DNA from: Mesorhizobium norvegicum
GTDB taxonomy: Bacteria; Pseudomonadota; Alphaproteobacteria; Rhizobiales; Rhizobiaceae
Direction of reading: 5' to 3'
DNA length: 64,000 nucleotides
NCBI RefSeq assembly: GCF_004919685.1
Contig: NZ_SMYZ01000044.1
Span: 1-64,000, forward strand
Shown here piece after piece: positions 41,207-49,881 of the stretch. The position numbers and the translations under genes were made by a program. Within the stretch, counting starts at the first letter, position 1; every line of letters begins with the position of its first letter. The notes below the pieces were generated by a model. That model searched no databases. It had not been told where the DNA came from and was given only the letters and a program-made list of their open reading frames with translations.

Positions 41207-41899
41207 ATGGCTAAACGACCGAATATTGTTCTGGTCCATGGTGCGTGGGGCGATGGTTCTCATTGGAGCCGTGTCATCCCGCCATTGCATTCCAAAGGAT
41301 ATACCATACGGGCAGTACAGAATCCGTTGACATCCCTTCCCGATGATATCGACCGCACCAGTAAGATGGCTGCCGCTATGGATGGGCCAACGCTGCTAGT
41401 GGGCCATTCTTATGGCGGCGTGGTGATCACCGGCGCCGGTCATACGCCGAATGTGGTAGGGCTGGTCTACATCGCTGCCTTCGCCCCCGATGAAGGAGAA
41501 TCGCCAGGAGGCATATTTGGCCTGCGTGAGCCGCCTCCGGGAGCGGCGCATATCAAGCCAGACAACGATGGATTTTTGTGGGTCGATCCAGAGAAATTCC
41601 ACGAGAATTTCTGCCAAGACCTCGATGAAACGGCTGCTCTTGTCATGGCTTTGACGCAAAAACCGATTGCCGCACGCTGCTTTGCCGACAAGACCGGCAA
41701 GTCGGCGTGGAAAGACAAGCCGAGCTGGTATCAGGTTTCGGAGAACGATCGCATGATCCCACCCGAGACCGAGCGCTGGTTCGTCGACCGCATGAAGCCG
41801 CAAAAGACAATCTCGCTTGCTGCAAGCCATGCATCTCTGGCCTCGCGCCCCGATGAGATCGTGGCATTGATTGAGGAGGCGGCGAAAGCGACCGCCTAG
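41207..41899 (+). CDS. alpha/beta hydrolase
   Basis: 230 residues from the ATG at 41207, with AGGAG seven bases upstream. Fold landmarks: IVLVHGAWGDGSHW (oxyanion region), nucleophile elbow LLVGHSYGGVVI with Ser, and a C-terminal ASHASLASRPDEI with the probable catalytic His. It resembles the EstC/salicylic-acid-binding-protein-like group of small esterases. No signal peptide. It lies alone between the sga promoter region and the IS remnant; the substrate is unknown. Confidence 0.88.
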   Translation: MAKRPNIVLVHGAWGDGSHWSRVIPPLHSKGYTIRAVQNPLTSLPDDIDRTSKMAAAMDGPTLLVGHSYGGVVITGAGHTPNVVGLVYIAAFAPDEGESPGGIFGLREPPPGAAHIKPDNDGFLWVDPEKFHENFCQDLDETAALVMALTQKPIAARCFADKTGKSAWKDKPSWYQVSENDRMIPPETERWFVDRMKPQKTISLAASHASLASRPDEIVALIEEAAKATA

Positions 41900-41928
41900 T
41901 GCATGTCGCTCAAAAGTGGCCCCGGTTT

Positions 41929-41952
41929 GGAGTGCGCCCCTAGGGGTGGACA
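41929..41952. repeat. IS-end remnant, right copy of the inverted 24-bp repeat
   Basis: It reads, on the minus strand, TGTCCACCCCTAGGGG and onward, identical over 24 bp to 31556-31579. Leftward of it (41898-41928) the sequence continues into AGTGCATGTCGCTCAAAAGT, which resembles one arm of the RIME palindrome. Confidence 0.75.
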
Positions 41953-41956
41953 CTGA

Positions 41957-42142
41957 TCAGGCTGCGGTTTTGCCCGTCTGCCGGATGTGTTGATCCTCGA
42001 ACTGTTGCGGACTGAGATATCCCAGCGCCGAATGGAGCCTGCGTTTGTTGTAGACCTCGTCGATGAAGTGGGGAAGTTGCTCGGCAACGTCCTCGAAGGT
42101 TTCAAGCGCCATCGGATAGACCGCCTCGAGCTTCAGGGCCAC
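41957..42142 (-). mobile_element. 3' fragment of an IS3-family transposase (OrfB) gene
   Basis: About 61 residues remain: the end of the integrase core and C-terminus, including LPHFIDEVYNKRRLHSALGY followed by LSPQQFED. The YNxxRxHSALGYLSP string is diagnostic of IS3 OrfB. The first two DDE acidic residues and all of OrfA are missing, so the element is dead. Its upstream edge runs directly into the HMG-CoA lyase gene, replacing that gene's native end. Confidence 0.88.
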
Positions 42143-42995
42143 ACCTCAAGCTAAGAGCAAATTCTTCAGCAAATCGAAGTCTGTCGAGATCAACCCCCGT
42201 CGCGTAACCTCTTTGTATTAGATGGGAGTTGATAACTCCGGTGCCAATGTTGCCTGCAGCACCTGGAGCATAAGGACAGCCCCCTAGACCGCCCGCGGAA
42301 CTATCGAACGTAGCGATGCCCCAGTCCAACGCGGCGTCCACATTCGCACGAGCTCGCCCGGAAGTGTCATGGAAGTGGCAGGCCACCATCGGTGCTGGAA
42401 CCCGGTCGAGTACGCGTTCCAGCATGAGACTTACGCGCTCCGGCAATCCCCGGCCGATCGTATCTGCCACAGAGATCTCATGGCACCCCAGGTTCATCAG
42501 TTGCGAAGAAACCATTGCGACCGCGTCGGGTGCGATTTCGCCCTCGTAAGGACAATCGACGGCGCAAGACACGTAGCCGCGAACTGGAATGCCATGCGAC
42601 CGCGCGAGGCTGATCACCGGCACGAACCGCTCCAGGCTTTCGGCTATGGTGCAGTTGATGTTTCTGGACGCGAAAGTTTCTGAGGCGCTGGTAAAGACGG
42701 CCAGTTCGTCAGCACCCGCGGCAATCGCGGCGATGGCACCCTTGTCGTTGGGCACCAGCACGGAGCGTATCAAGCCTTCCCGCGCCGGCGTCCGTCGCAT
42801 CACCGCGTCATGATCGGCCATCTGGGGCACCCATCTTGGCGAGACGAACGCGGTGACTTCGATACGAGAGAGACCGGCATCAGCCAGCAGACGGATGAGC
42901 TTCAGCTTATTTTCGGTGGATACGATTTTTTTCTCATTTTGCAGGCCGTCACGAGGGCCCACCTCGACAATCGTGACCTTGCGATCGCCGCTCAT
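42102..42995 (-). CDS. mvaB: hydroxymethylglutaryl-CoA lyase, 3' end replaced by IS sequence
   Basis: 297 codons. DRE-TIM metallolyase: VEVGPRDGLQNE with the metal/catalytic Arg-Asp, FHDTSGRARANV with metal-binding His, and the active-site Cys loop GLGGCPYAPGAAGNIGT. It splits HMG-CoA into acetyl-CoA and acetoacetate. Up to about FAEEFALSL the sequence is lyase-like; the last 15 or so residues (RCGPEARGGLSDGA) come from the IS3 fragment read in another frame, so the native C-terminal helix is lost. All catalytic residues remain, and activity is plausible but uncertain. The start overlaps the ATPase stop (TAATG). Confidence 0.88.
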   Translation of the reverse strand: MSGDRKVTIVEVGPRDGLQNEKKIVSTENKLKLIRLLADAGLSRIEVTAFVSPRWVPQMADHDAVMRRTPAREGLIRSVLVPNDKGAIAAIAAGADELAVFTSASETFASRNINCTIAESLERFVPVISLARSHGIPVRGYVSCAVDCPYEGEIAPDAVAMVSSQLMNLGCHEISVADTIGRGLPERVSLMLERVLDRVPAPMVACHFHDTSGRARANVDAALDWGIATFDSSAGGLGGCPYAPGAAGNIGTGVINSHLIQRGYATGVDLDRLRFAEEFALSLRCGPEARGGLSDGA

Positions 42996-44497
42996 TAGTG
43001 GACGGCCGCGTACATGATCGTTTCTTCCGTGGCAATCCGGCGGTCCATCTCCTCGACGATCTTGCCCTGGCGGGCAATGAGGATGCGGTCGGAAAGGCTT
43101 AGTATCTCCGGCAGGTAAGACGAGATTACCGCGACTGCGATCCCCTGGTCAGCAAGCTGGTTTATGAAGGTATGGATTTCGGCGATGGCGCCGACATCGA
43201 CGCCGCGCGTCGGCTCATCGAAGACCACAAGTCTTGGCTTCTGGACGAGCGCCTTGGCAATCACGACCTTCTGCTGATTGCCGCCGGACAGTTCGATGAC
43301 TTTCGCGTCCGGGTCGATGGCCCTCACGTTGAGACGTTTACGCCATTCCTCGGCAACGGACCGTGCTTGCTTCATCGACACGATGTTGAAGCCGCCAAAG
43401 GATTGTCCGCCGAGTTGGCCCATATAGATGTTTTCGGCAATGCTCATCGTCTCGAAGAAGCCTTCCGCCTTTCGCTCTTCGGTCACATAGACAACGCCGT
43501 CACGCACAGCCGGCGCGGGCACCAGATAGCGCTTGGATTGGCCATCGATCTTGACTTCTCCCCCATGAAAGAAATCGCGTTTCAGAACCCCGCATACCAC
43601 TTTCAGCGTCTCGGTCCGGCCGGAGCCGACCAGACCGAAAATCCCGGTCACCTGCCCCGCATACAGCGAAAACGATGTGTTGCGCACCATGTTGCCCATC
43701 GAGAGATTTTCGACGGAGAGCACTTTTGCGCCACGCGGCCTTGGAGCGCGCACGCGCGAGGCTCCGCTGTAGATCTCATCTGTCAGCGTTCGACCGACCA
43801 TGGCCTGAATGATCTTCTGACGATCGAACGCGGCGGCCTTGTCCGAGGCCACCAGCCTGCCATCTCTCAGGATGGTAATCCGATCCGCAACCATGAGCGC
43901 CTCTTCAAGCGCATGCGAAATGAATATGATGGAGACCCCCTCGTCCTTCAGCTTCCTGATCAGCTTGAAGAAGTAGCTCTTTTCCTCCGGCGTGAGGGTC
44001 GCCGTCGGCTCATCGAAGATGATTACCTTTGCCTTGTGATGCACCGCTCGCGCGATCTCGACCATCTGCTTCTGTGCGGCGCCTAAAGAGCCCACGATGG
44101 CTGAAGGATCGACGTGGAAGTTCAGGGACTGGAGGAATTGCTGAGCGGAAATGTAGATGCCGCGAAGCCGGTTCAGAGGCTTCTCTTTTCCCAGATAAAT
44201 ATTCTGAGCGACCGACATCGACGGAACCAGGCTGTTTTCCTGGTAGACCATCGCTATCCCCTTCGCCAGCCCCTCAGCCGGGGTTGCGAGCTTCTCCTCA
44301 CGGCCGTTGATGAGCATCTTGCCGCTGCTGAGCGGATAGACGCCGGCGATGATCTTCGTCAGTGTCGACTTTCCGGCGCCATTCTCGCCGAGCAACGCAT
44401 GAATCTCACCGGGCAGCAGCTGAAAGTCGACATCCGAGAAAGCGGGATTGCCGCGAAAATCCTTTGTAGCGGCCTTGAGTTCGACAATCGGTGTCAT
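42995..44497 (-). CDS. ribose-type ABC transporter ATPase, two fused ATPase domains
   Basis: 500 residues, RbsA/XylG size. First domain: Walker A GENGAGKSTLT, Walker B VIIFDEPTA. Second domain: degenerate Walker A GLVGSGRTETLK, signature LSGGNQQKV, Walker B LVVFDEPTRGVD. It drives an importer with the two RbsC-like permeases and the RbsB-like binding protein of this operon. It overlaps the beta-propeller gene upstream by 4 bp and the lyase downstream by one base. Confidence 0.94.
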   Translation of the reverse strand: MTPIVELKAATKDFRGNPAFSDVDFQLLPGEIHALLGENGAGKSTLTKIIAGVYPLSSGKMLINGREEKLATPAEGLAKGIAMVYQENSLVPSMSVAQNIYLGKEKPLNRLRGIYISAQQFLQSLNFHVDPSAIVGSLGAAQKQMVEIARAVHHKAKVIIFDEPTATLTPEEKSYFFKLIRKLKDEGVSIIFISHALEEALMVADRITILRDGRLVASDKAAAFDRQKIIQAMVGRTLTDEIYSGASRVRAPRPRGAKVLSVENLSMGNMVRNTSFSLYAGQVTGIFGLVGSGRTETLKVVCGVLKRDFFHGGEVKIDGQSKRYLVPAPAVRDGVVYVTEERKAEGFFETMSIAENIYMGQLGGQSFGGFNIVSMKQARSVAEEWRKRLNVRAIDPDAKVIELSGGNQQKVVIAKALVQKPRLVVFDEPTRGVDVGAIAEIHTFINQLADQGIAVAVISSYLPEILSLSDRILIARQGKIVEEMDRRIATEETIMYAAVH

Positions 44498-45636
44498 GCC
44501 GCCGACCCCATGAGAACCGAGAGGTCGTCCGGCTCGGTCGGAGAAAGATGATCGAGCGCGAGGATTTCGCCGCGACCTTTGGAGGCGATGAACAGCCTGT
44601 CGCGGATTTCAACACAGGACGTGATGCCGTGCCGGCGGCCATCAGCCCTGCTGTGGGCGCTCCAAATGGGCTGAAAGCTGTCATCGAGACGAAGCAGGAG
44701 ACCATAGGAACGGCTCGGTGCCCAGGGTTTGTGGATGCCCAGTCGGATGACGCTGCCCGCTTGCAGCGGTTCCTTGAAGCTGCGTCCGCTCGAAAGCGTA
44801 GGTGCGATCCAATATTCCGGCGCAATGGTTTCCATCATTTCGCGCCTGTAGCGGTTTTCGCGCAGCACAAATTCCTGCAGCTGGGAGCGGACCGCAAACA
44901 TCGTTAGCCAGTATCCATTCTGGCTGGCTGGCTGAATCCGTCCGGGATATGCGGGCAAATCCGCAAGCACCGTTGCGATGCTGCCGTCGACAACGTCCAG
45001 CGCCAAAAGGCGATGTTTCCAGGCTTCAGAAATGACCAGCTTGCCGTCCCTCGCTACGGTGACGCCCGAGGGAAATCCTAGTCCTCCTTTGATGAGGCTC
45101 GCATTTCCGGCTCCCAGATCAATTCTCACGACGCTTCCGCTGCGGCCAAGATTCAAGAGATCCCGACTCCATTCGAGGGCCGAATGGGCGCTCGAACCAT
45201 TGCAAACGACCAGCGTGTCTTCATCCAGGAAAACGGCGGCCGTTGGACAGTTGAGCTGCTGGCCGGACAGGTTCGCGGCAAGTCGCTTGCCGTCATGCCG
45301 ACCACCGACGATCGCGATACCAAGCTTGTCCAAGCCCAGGGCAAGGGCCCCTTGCGGTGACGCGGATAGAAAGGTGATCTCGGTATCGCAAGTGCTTCGA
45401 ACAGAGGTGCTTCCGTCGTCGTGAAGTTCAACCAGCCGGTTGCCAGCGGTGAGCAGCATTTGCCCCCTCGCAATCGTCAGATTGTCCGCCCCATCTATCA
45501 TCGAGACGCTGGAGATGCGCTCCAGGTAATTGTTGGGCTTGAGCGCGCCGTCCATCACCGGAACCGTGATGGAATGTTCGCCGCGCCCACCCATGAACTT
45601 GTCGAAGATACTGCCGATGCGGCCAGACATGCTCAT
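44494..45636 (-). CDS. SMP-30/strictosidine-synthase-like beta-propeller protein
   Basis: 380 residues from the ATG at 45636, preceded by GGGGAG and overlapping the permease-fusion stop (ATGA). The segments LGFPSGVTVARDGKLVISEAWKHRLLALDV and LADLPAYPGRIQPASQNGYWLTMF follow the propeller pattern of gluconolactonase/strictosidine-synthase proteins. It has no signal peptide, so it is likely cytoplasmic. Lactone hydrolysis is a reasonable guess given the operon; metal ligands cannot be assigned with certainty. It is a second, diverged copy of the propeller fused to the neighbouring permease. Confidence 0.8.
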   Translation of the reverse strand: MSMSGRIGSIFDKFMGGRGEHSITVPVMDGALKPNNYLERISSVSMIDGADNLTIARGQMLLTAGNRLVELHDDGSTSVRSTCDTEITFLSASPQGALALGLDKLGIAIVGGRHDGKRLAANLSGQQLNCPTAAVFLDEDTLVVCNGSSAHSALEWSRDLLNLGRSGSVVRIDLGAGNASLIKGGLGFPSGVTVARDGKLVISEAWKHRLLALDVVDGSIATVLADLPAYPGRIQPASQNGYWLTMFAVRSQLQEFVLRENRYRREMMETIAPEYWIAPTLSSGRSFKEPLQAGSVIRLGIHKPWAPSRSYGLLLRLDDSFQPIWSAHSRADGRRHGITSCVEIRDRLFIASKGRGEILALDHLSPTEPDDLSVLMGSAA

Positions 45637-47747
45637 GCGTTTGCTCCCCAATAGGACGCTTGTGACGTCCAGGTTGGATCAGCATCGGGCAGCTTGAGAC
45701 GACCTATCCGATCGTTGTAGAGCCCGCCGAGATACAGATATCCCTTGTGCTCGCGCATCGACGTCACCATCGGGTGGTTCTTGCCTCCAAGGTCCCAATA
45801 GGATTCCACGATTTCGCCGTTCGGCTTGAATTTGAGCACGCACCCCGTGTTGATGTTCGGGAACAGCCATTCGTCGCGGGCGACACGCTTGGCCATGCGT
45901 TTGCGCAGCGACGGCATTCTCATCGCCAGGTCGAGAGCCGGCGATCGCATGCCGACAAGAGCCACCCAGAAGCTTCCGTCCGAGGCTCGATTGATGTTGT
46001 CGGGATACCCCGGAAGATTTGGGATCGTCGTTTCGCACGTGCCCTTCCTGGGACCGTCGAACCAGTATCGATTTACACGGCAGCCCCAGGTCTCGGCGAA
46101 GAAGAACGATTGTCCGTCGCCGGCCATGCAGACCCCATTTGGGAATTGCAAATTTCTAAGGATCGTTTTGGTCGAACGATCGCGTGGGTCAAAGCAGATC
46201 AGGCGACCGTTGCCCCTGCTCTCCAGCGCATCTGTCGCCCAGTCGTGCATGTCATAACGGATGGTTGCCTCAGAAAAAAAGATGCGGCCATCCGGCGCGA
46301 TGTCGAGGTCGTCGGCAAGCTTCAAACGGGAATCGTCGATCACCGAAAGGACCGTCCGCTTGGTCTCGTCGGTCAGCTTTGTGATCTGTCGATCCGGCGA
46401 AACCTGATAGAGACCCATCCCGCCAATACAGACATTCAGGTTCTCGTTGGCGTCAAAGGCCAGGCCGAGCGGGTGGCCGCCAATATGTACGAATATCTCC
46501 CACTTGGTGTAGTCCGGCGCGAAGAAGCGAACGATGTCGCCGTGCCGATTTGGACAATAGAGATTGTCGTTGCGATCGAAAATGACGTCCTCCGGACCTT
46601 CGATCTCGCCCTTGCCGATGAGCGAAACATCCTTCAGCCGATCGTTGAGCGCGTAGGGACTGTCAGATCCCGCGTCGGTCTCTGGAAGTGCCGGGAGACG
46701 GAAATAACCGGGTGACACATACACCTTGTTCAGAAGCTTGTGCCGGTTCTTCAGCCAACGGACGTCGATGGCCACCACGACGAGCAGAACAATACCGAGG
46801 ATCATAGAGCTGATGCCGCCACTGATCCCGACGCGAACCATGCTGTCGGTTAGAATGAGCACAACAACCGCGCCGAGTACGGATTTCACCACCGACCCAC
46901 GGCCGCCCCCGAGACTGTTGCCTCCAAGAACGGCGGCGGTCAGCGCCGCGATTTCGAGGCCGACTCCGGTATCTGATCCCGCGCTGCCGAGGCGTGCCGC
47001 GAAGAACACGCCAGCCAACGACGCAAGCACGCTCGACCAGACATAGGTGGTGAAGATCGTGAACTTGACCCTTAGCCCGGCATTGTAGGCGGAACGACGG
47101 CTGCCGCCGACCGCGGTGATATGCCATCCGGCCCGTGCCCTGGTCAGGATGACATGCCAGAGCCCTATGACGACGACGGCGACAAGAAACGAGAAGGGAA
47201 TGCCAAGGACCTGGCCTTCTCCGATAAAGAACCAGAGGTCGGACTCGGGGAAAACCGCCGATATCTGAACCGCATAACGCAGGAGAAGGATGTCGACGAT
47301 CGATCGAATGATGATGAGCGTGACCAGCGTTGTCAGGAATGCGCGGATCCGCAAATAGCCAATCAGGAAGCCATTGACCGCACCGCACAGAGCGCCGACA
47401 GCCAAGGTGGCTATCACGGTGGCCCAGACCGGCCATTCCAGCAAGGTGATGCAAATAAGGGCCGTGATGTTGGCCAGAGCAAACACGCTGCCGACCGAGA
47501 GATCCAGGCCTCCCGCCAGCAGCACAATGCCCATGGCGACGACGACCAGTGAAAACTCCGACAGCTGGCGCGACGTCTCGGTGAGGCTCGACAGCGTGAA
47601 GAAATGCGGATTCTGAAGAAGAAAAAAGCCGATCGTCAAGATCGTTGCAAGCACTGGAACAGCGTTATCGCTCCAGCGCTTGGTCAGCACTTCGCCAAGC
47701 ACCTTTTCCGGAAAATAGCGAAAATAGAGGCGCTCGATCACTTCCAT
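45633..47747 (-). CDS. fusion of RbsC-type ABC permease and SMP-30/strictosidine-synthase-like beta-propeller
   Basis: 704 residues. About 1-335 are a complete ribose-type permease with multiple membrane helices and LLAGGLDLSVGSVFALANI, the RbsC signature. About 365-704 are a beta-propeller: GPEDVIFDRNDNLYCPNRHG, GHPLGLAFDANENLNVCIGG, LADDLDIAPDGRIFFSEATI, NLQFPNGVCMAGDGQSFFFAETW and NLPGYPDNINRASDGSFWVAL. No frameshift or stop separates them. Topology predicts the propeller on the cytoplasmic side if the permease keeps an even helix number, so it could act on substrate as it enters. It lies 68 bp downstream of the binding protein gene. Confidence 0.9.
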   Translation of the reverse strand: MEVIERLYFRYFPEKVLGEVLTKRWSDNAVPVLATILTIGFFLLQNPHFFTLSSLTETSRQLSEFSLVVVAMGIVLLAGGLDLSVGSVFALANITALICITLLEWPVWATVIATLAVGALCGAVNGFLIGYLRIRAFLTTLVTLIIIRSIVDILLLRYAVQISAVFPESDLWFFIGEGQVLGIPFSFLVAVVVIGLWHVILTRARAGWHITAVGGSRRSAYNAGLRVKFTIFTTYVWSSVLASLAGVFFAARLGSAGSDTGVGLEIAALTAAVLGGNSLGGGRGSVVKSVLGAVVVLILTDSMVRVGISGGISSMILGIVLLVVVAIDVRWLKNRHKLLNKVYVSPGYFRLPALPETDAGSDSPYALNDRLKDVSLIGKGEIEGPEDVIFDRNDNLYCPNRHGDIVRFFAPDYTKWEIFVHIGGHPLGLAFDANENLNVCIGGMGLYQVSPDRQITKLTDETKRTVLSVIDDSRLKLADDLDIAPDGRIFFSEATIRYDMHDWATDALESRGNGRLICFDPRDRSTKTILRNLQFPNGVCMAGDGQSFFFAETWGCRVNRYWFDGPRKGTCETTIPNLPGYPDNINRASDGSFWVALVGMRSPALDLAMRMPSLRKRMAKRVARDEWLFPNINTGCVLKFKPNGEIVESYWDLGGKNHPMVTSMREHKGYLYLGGLYNDRIGRLKLPDADPTWTSQASYWGANA

Positions 47748-47815
47748 CTTAAGACCCTAACTGCAGACATTGATGGAAAGGTCACCGGGTTCGCACGCGG
47801 TGACCTGATGGGACA

Positions 47816-48820
47816 TCACTTTTTGAGCTGATCCAGATCCCAACAGCTGTTCGTGGACATCGTTTCCTTGCTGATGAGCTTGTTTGGCGTATACAGGGCG
47901 AACTTCACGGCGCCTGCTGCTTCTTTCGATTGCAGCAACACCTTGATCGCGTTGTTCAGATCGCGGCCCTGGCCTTCGACGTCGTAGGAGATGACCTCCT
48001 TGAAGGTTCCGTTTTCTACCCCTTGGCATGCCGTCTTGTTGCCGCCACCGGATGTGATCAGATAGATATCCTTTCCGGACTCCTGGATCGCGGCGCCCGT
48101 TCCGGCGTCCATCACATCCCAAAAGCCGATGATGCCGCACAGGTCGGGATTCTGCTGGATCACCGTCTGTGCGATACCGCGCGCCTTCGACTGATCCCAG
48201 TCGCCGGTCTGGCTGGAAACGATCTTGATGTCGTCATGACCCTTCAGCGTCTCGGAGATCGCATTGAGCTGATAGACGCTGGCCGCAGCTGTCGCCGGCC
48301 CCTGGATGATCGCGATCTTGCCGCTTTTGCCGCTCGCCTTGCCGCACTTCTCGATCATGCGATTGGCAGCATACTGACCGATGCCATACCAGTCCGCCCC
48401 TACAAAGGCGTCCGTCTGGTAACTCGACTTCATGTTGACCTGGATTACCTTGATCCCCGAGTCCTCGGCCTTCTTCAGCGTGCGTGCGTAGGACGCGACG
48501 TCGAAATTCTGCACCACGATGACGTCGGGCTTTTCGGTGATCGCCTGGGTCAAGGCACGCGTGCCGGTATCCGTGCTCCAGTTGGCGTCGCGGATATCGA
48601 GGGTGTAGCCCAGCCGCTTCGCCTCCTTTTGCATGATCGCCGCCCACCCCTCCGGCAGATCGAAACTCATGGACATCGGCACGAAGACGACCTTCTTGCC
48701 GGCGAGTGAATCAAGCGTCGGCTGTCTCAATTCGTCGACCATGCCGTCCTGCGCATGGGCAGCTCCAAATGAGAGAATGCCGGCCACTACCGCTGCCGCG
48801 GCATACTTCGCTATCATCAT
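47816..48820 (-). CDS. periplasmic sugar-type ABC substrate-binding protein (RbsB-like fold)
   Basis: 334 residues. Signal peptide MMIAKYAAAAVVAGILSFGA with cleavage after AHA near residue 23. Periplasmic-binding-protein type I fold segments: KKVVFVPMSMSFDLPEGWAA, DVIVVQNFDVASYARTLKKA, GQYAANRMIEKC and CGIIGFWDVMDAGTGAAIQE. It delivers substrate to the RbsC-like permeases. The ligand cannot be read; the operon's enzymes suggest mevalonate, mevalonolactone or a related C6 acid rather than a pentose. Confidence 0.92.
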   Translation of the reverse strand: MMIAKYAAAAVVAGILSFGAAHAQDGMVDELRQPTLDSLAGKKVVFVPMSMSFDLPEGWAAIMQKEAKRLGYTLDIRDANWSTDTGTRALTQAITEKPDVIVVQNFDVASYARTLKKAEDSGIKVIQVNMKSSYQTDAFVGADWYGIGQYAANRMIEKCGKASGKSGKIAIIQGPATAAASVYQLNAISETLKGHDDIKIVSSQTGDWDQSKARGIAQTVIQQNPDLCGIIGFWDVMDAGTGAAIQESGKDIYLITSGGGNKTACQGVENGTFKEVISYDVEGQGRDLNNAIKVLLQSKEAAGAVKFALYTPNKLISKETMSTNSCWDLDQLKK

Positions 48821-48852
48821 GTTGGTTTCCTCCCGTTGGATGATATTGAGCG

Positions 48853-49881
48853 TCAGATATCTCCCTGCTGCGACGTCTGTTCATCGCGAGGGTTGAGGAG
48901 TGCGTCCACGATCAAGGCGCCAAGCAGCACCGTGCTTTTGACCAAGTTCTGGACGGTGTAAGAGATGTCGAGGATCGTCATACCGTTGAGCAGGAGGCCT
49001 ATCAGAATCGTGCCGACCAGCACGTTGCGGACACCCCCTCGTCCACCAGTGAGACCGATGCCACCCAGAATGACCACCAGCAGAACGTCGTAGATGAGTG
49101 TCGAATTGACCATCCTCATGTTCATGCTGGCGACGGAGGCCGCCGTCACGCAACCGGCCAGGAAGGCCATCACGCCCGAGAGCACGTATTGAAGAATGAT
49201 GACCGGCCTGACGGGAATACCCGTGATCCGTGCGGTCGAGATGTTGTCGCCGATAGCGTAGATGAACCGTCCGAATCCTGTCCTGCGAAGAAAGAAATAG
49301 AGAGCGGTGGCGCACATTGCGAAAAGCCAGATCGGGATCGGGATGCCTAGAAAGCTACCGCGCCCCAGAAACAGGAACCAGTTCAGATTGTCTGGCACAT
49401 TGTTGACATCGAGCGTGGCGATCACGCCGCGCCCCAGTCCGTAAACGATCGCCGAAACAGCAAGCGTTGCGAAGATCGCGGGGATTTCGACATAGGCAAT
49501 CAGAAAGCCCATGACGATCGCGACGACGATGACGAAGGCAAGGCCGAGCACCAAAGCCGTTGAAAAGGCGTAGCCCTGGTTGGCGAGAACAATCGAGAAC
49601 GTCAACGACACGGCCATCACCGCGACCAGCGAAAGATCCACACCGCGGCCGATCACGACGACAGCCATGCCGAGGCTCAGCATCCCGAGCATGGCGACAT
49701 TTCGGATCAGATTTAGGATGTTGTCCCGGCTGAGAAAGTTGTCGAGCGTGATCGAGAAATAGGCGAAGAGAGCGATCGAGACGAGGAACACGATCAGCTC
49801 CTGCGTCACGCCGATGCGATGGTGGACGCCTTTGCGCGCGGCATTCGATGCCAGGTTTTGAGGGGTGCTTGACACGGTCAT
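48853..49881 (-). CDS. ribose-type ABC transporter permease (RbsC-like)
   Basis: 342 residues with eight to ten predicted membrane helices and the signature LSLGMAVVVIGRGVDLSLVAVMAVSL. It pairs with the permease half of the 704-residue fusion to form a heterodimeric channel. Its ATG overlaps the enoyl-CoA hydratase stop (ATGA). The gap to the binding protein is 32 bp. Confidence 0.93.
   Translation of the reverse strand: MTVSSTPQNLASNAARKGVHHRIGVTQELIVFLVSIALFAYFSITLDNFLSRDNILNLIRNVAMLGMLSLGMAVVVIGRGVDLSLVAVMAVSLTFSIVLANQGYAFSTALVLGLAFVIVVAIVMGFLIAYVEIPAIFATLAVSAIVYGLGRGVIATLDVNNVPDNLNWFLFLGRGSFLGIPIPIWLFAMCATALYFFLRRTGFGRFIYAIGDNISTARITGIPVRPVIILQYVLSGVMAFLAGCVTAASVASMNMRMVNSTLIYDVLLVVILGGIGLTGGRGGVRNVLVGTILIGLLLNGMTILDISYTVQNLVKSTVLLGALIVDALLNPRDEQTSQQGDI

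Noticed and set aside
41929..41952. The inverted 24-bp repeats as terminal repeats of an intact 10.4-kb transposon
   Set aside because: No transposase lies inside, no target-site duplication flanks the repeats, and the only transposase fragment lies outside the right copy. IS-end remnants are the simpler reading.
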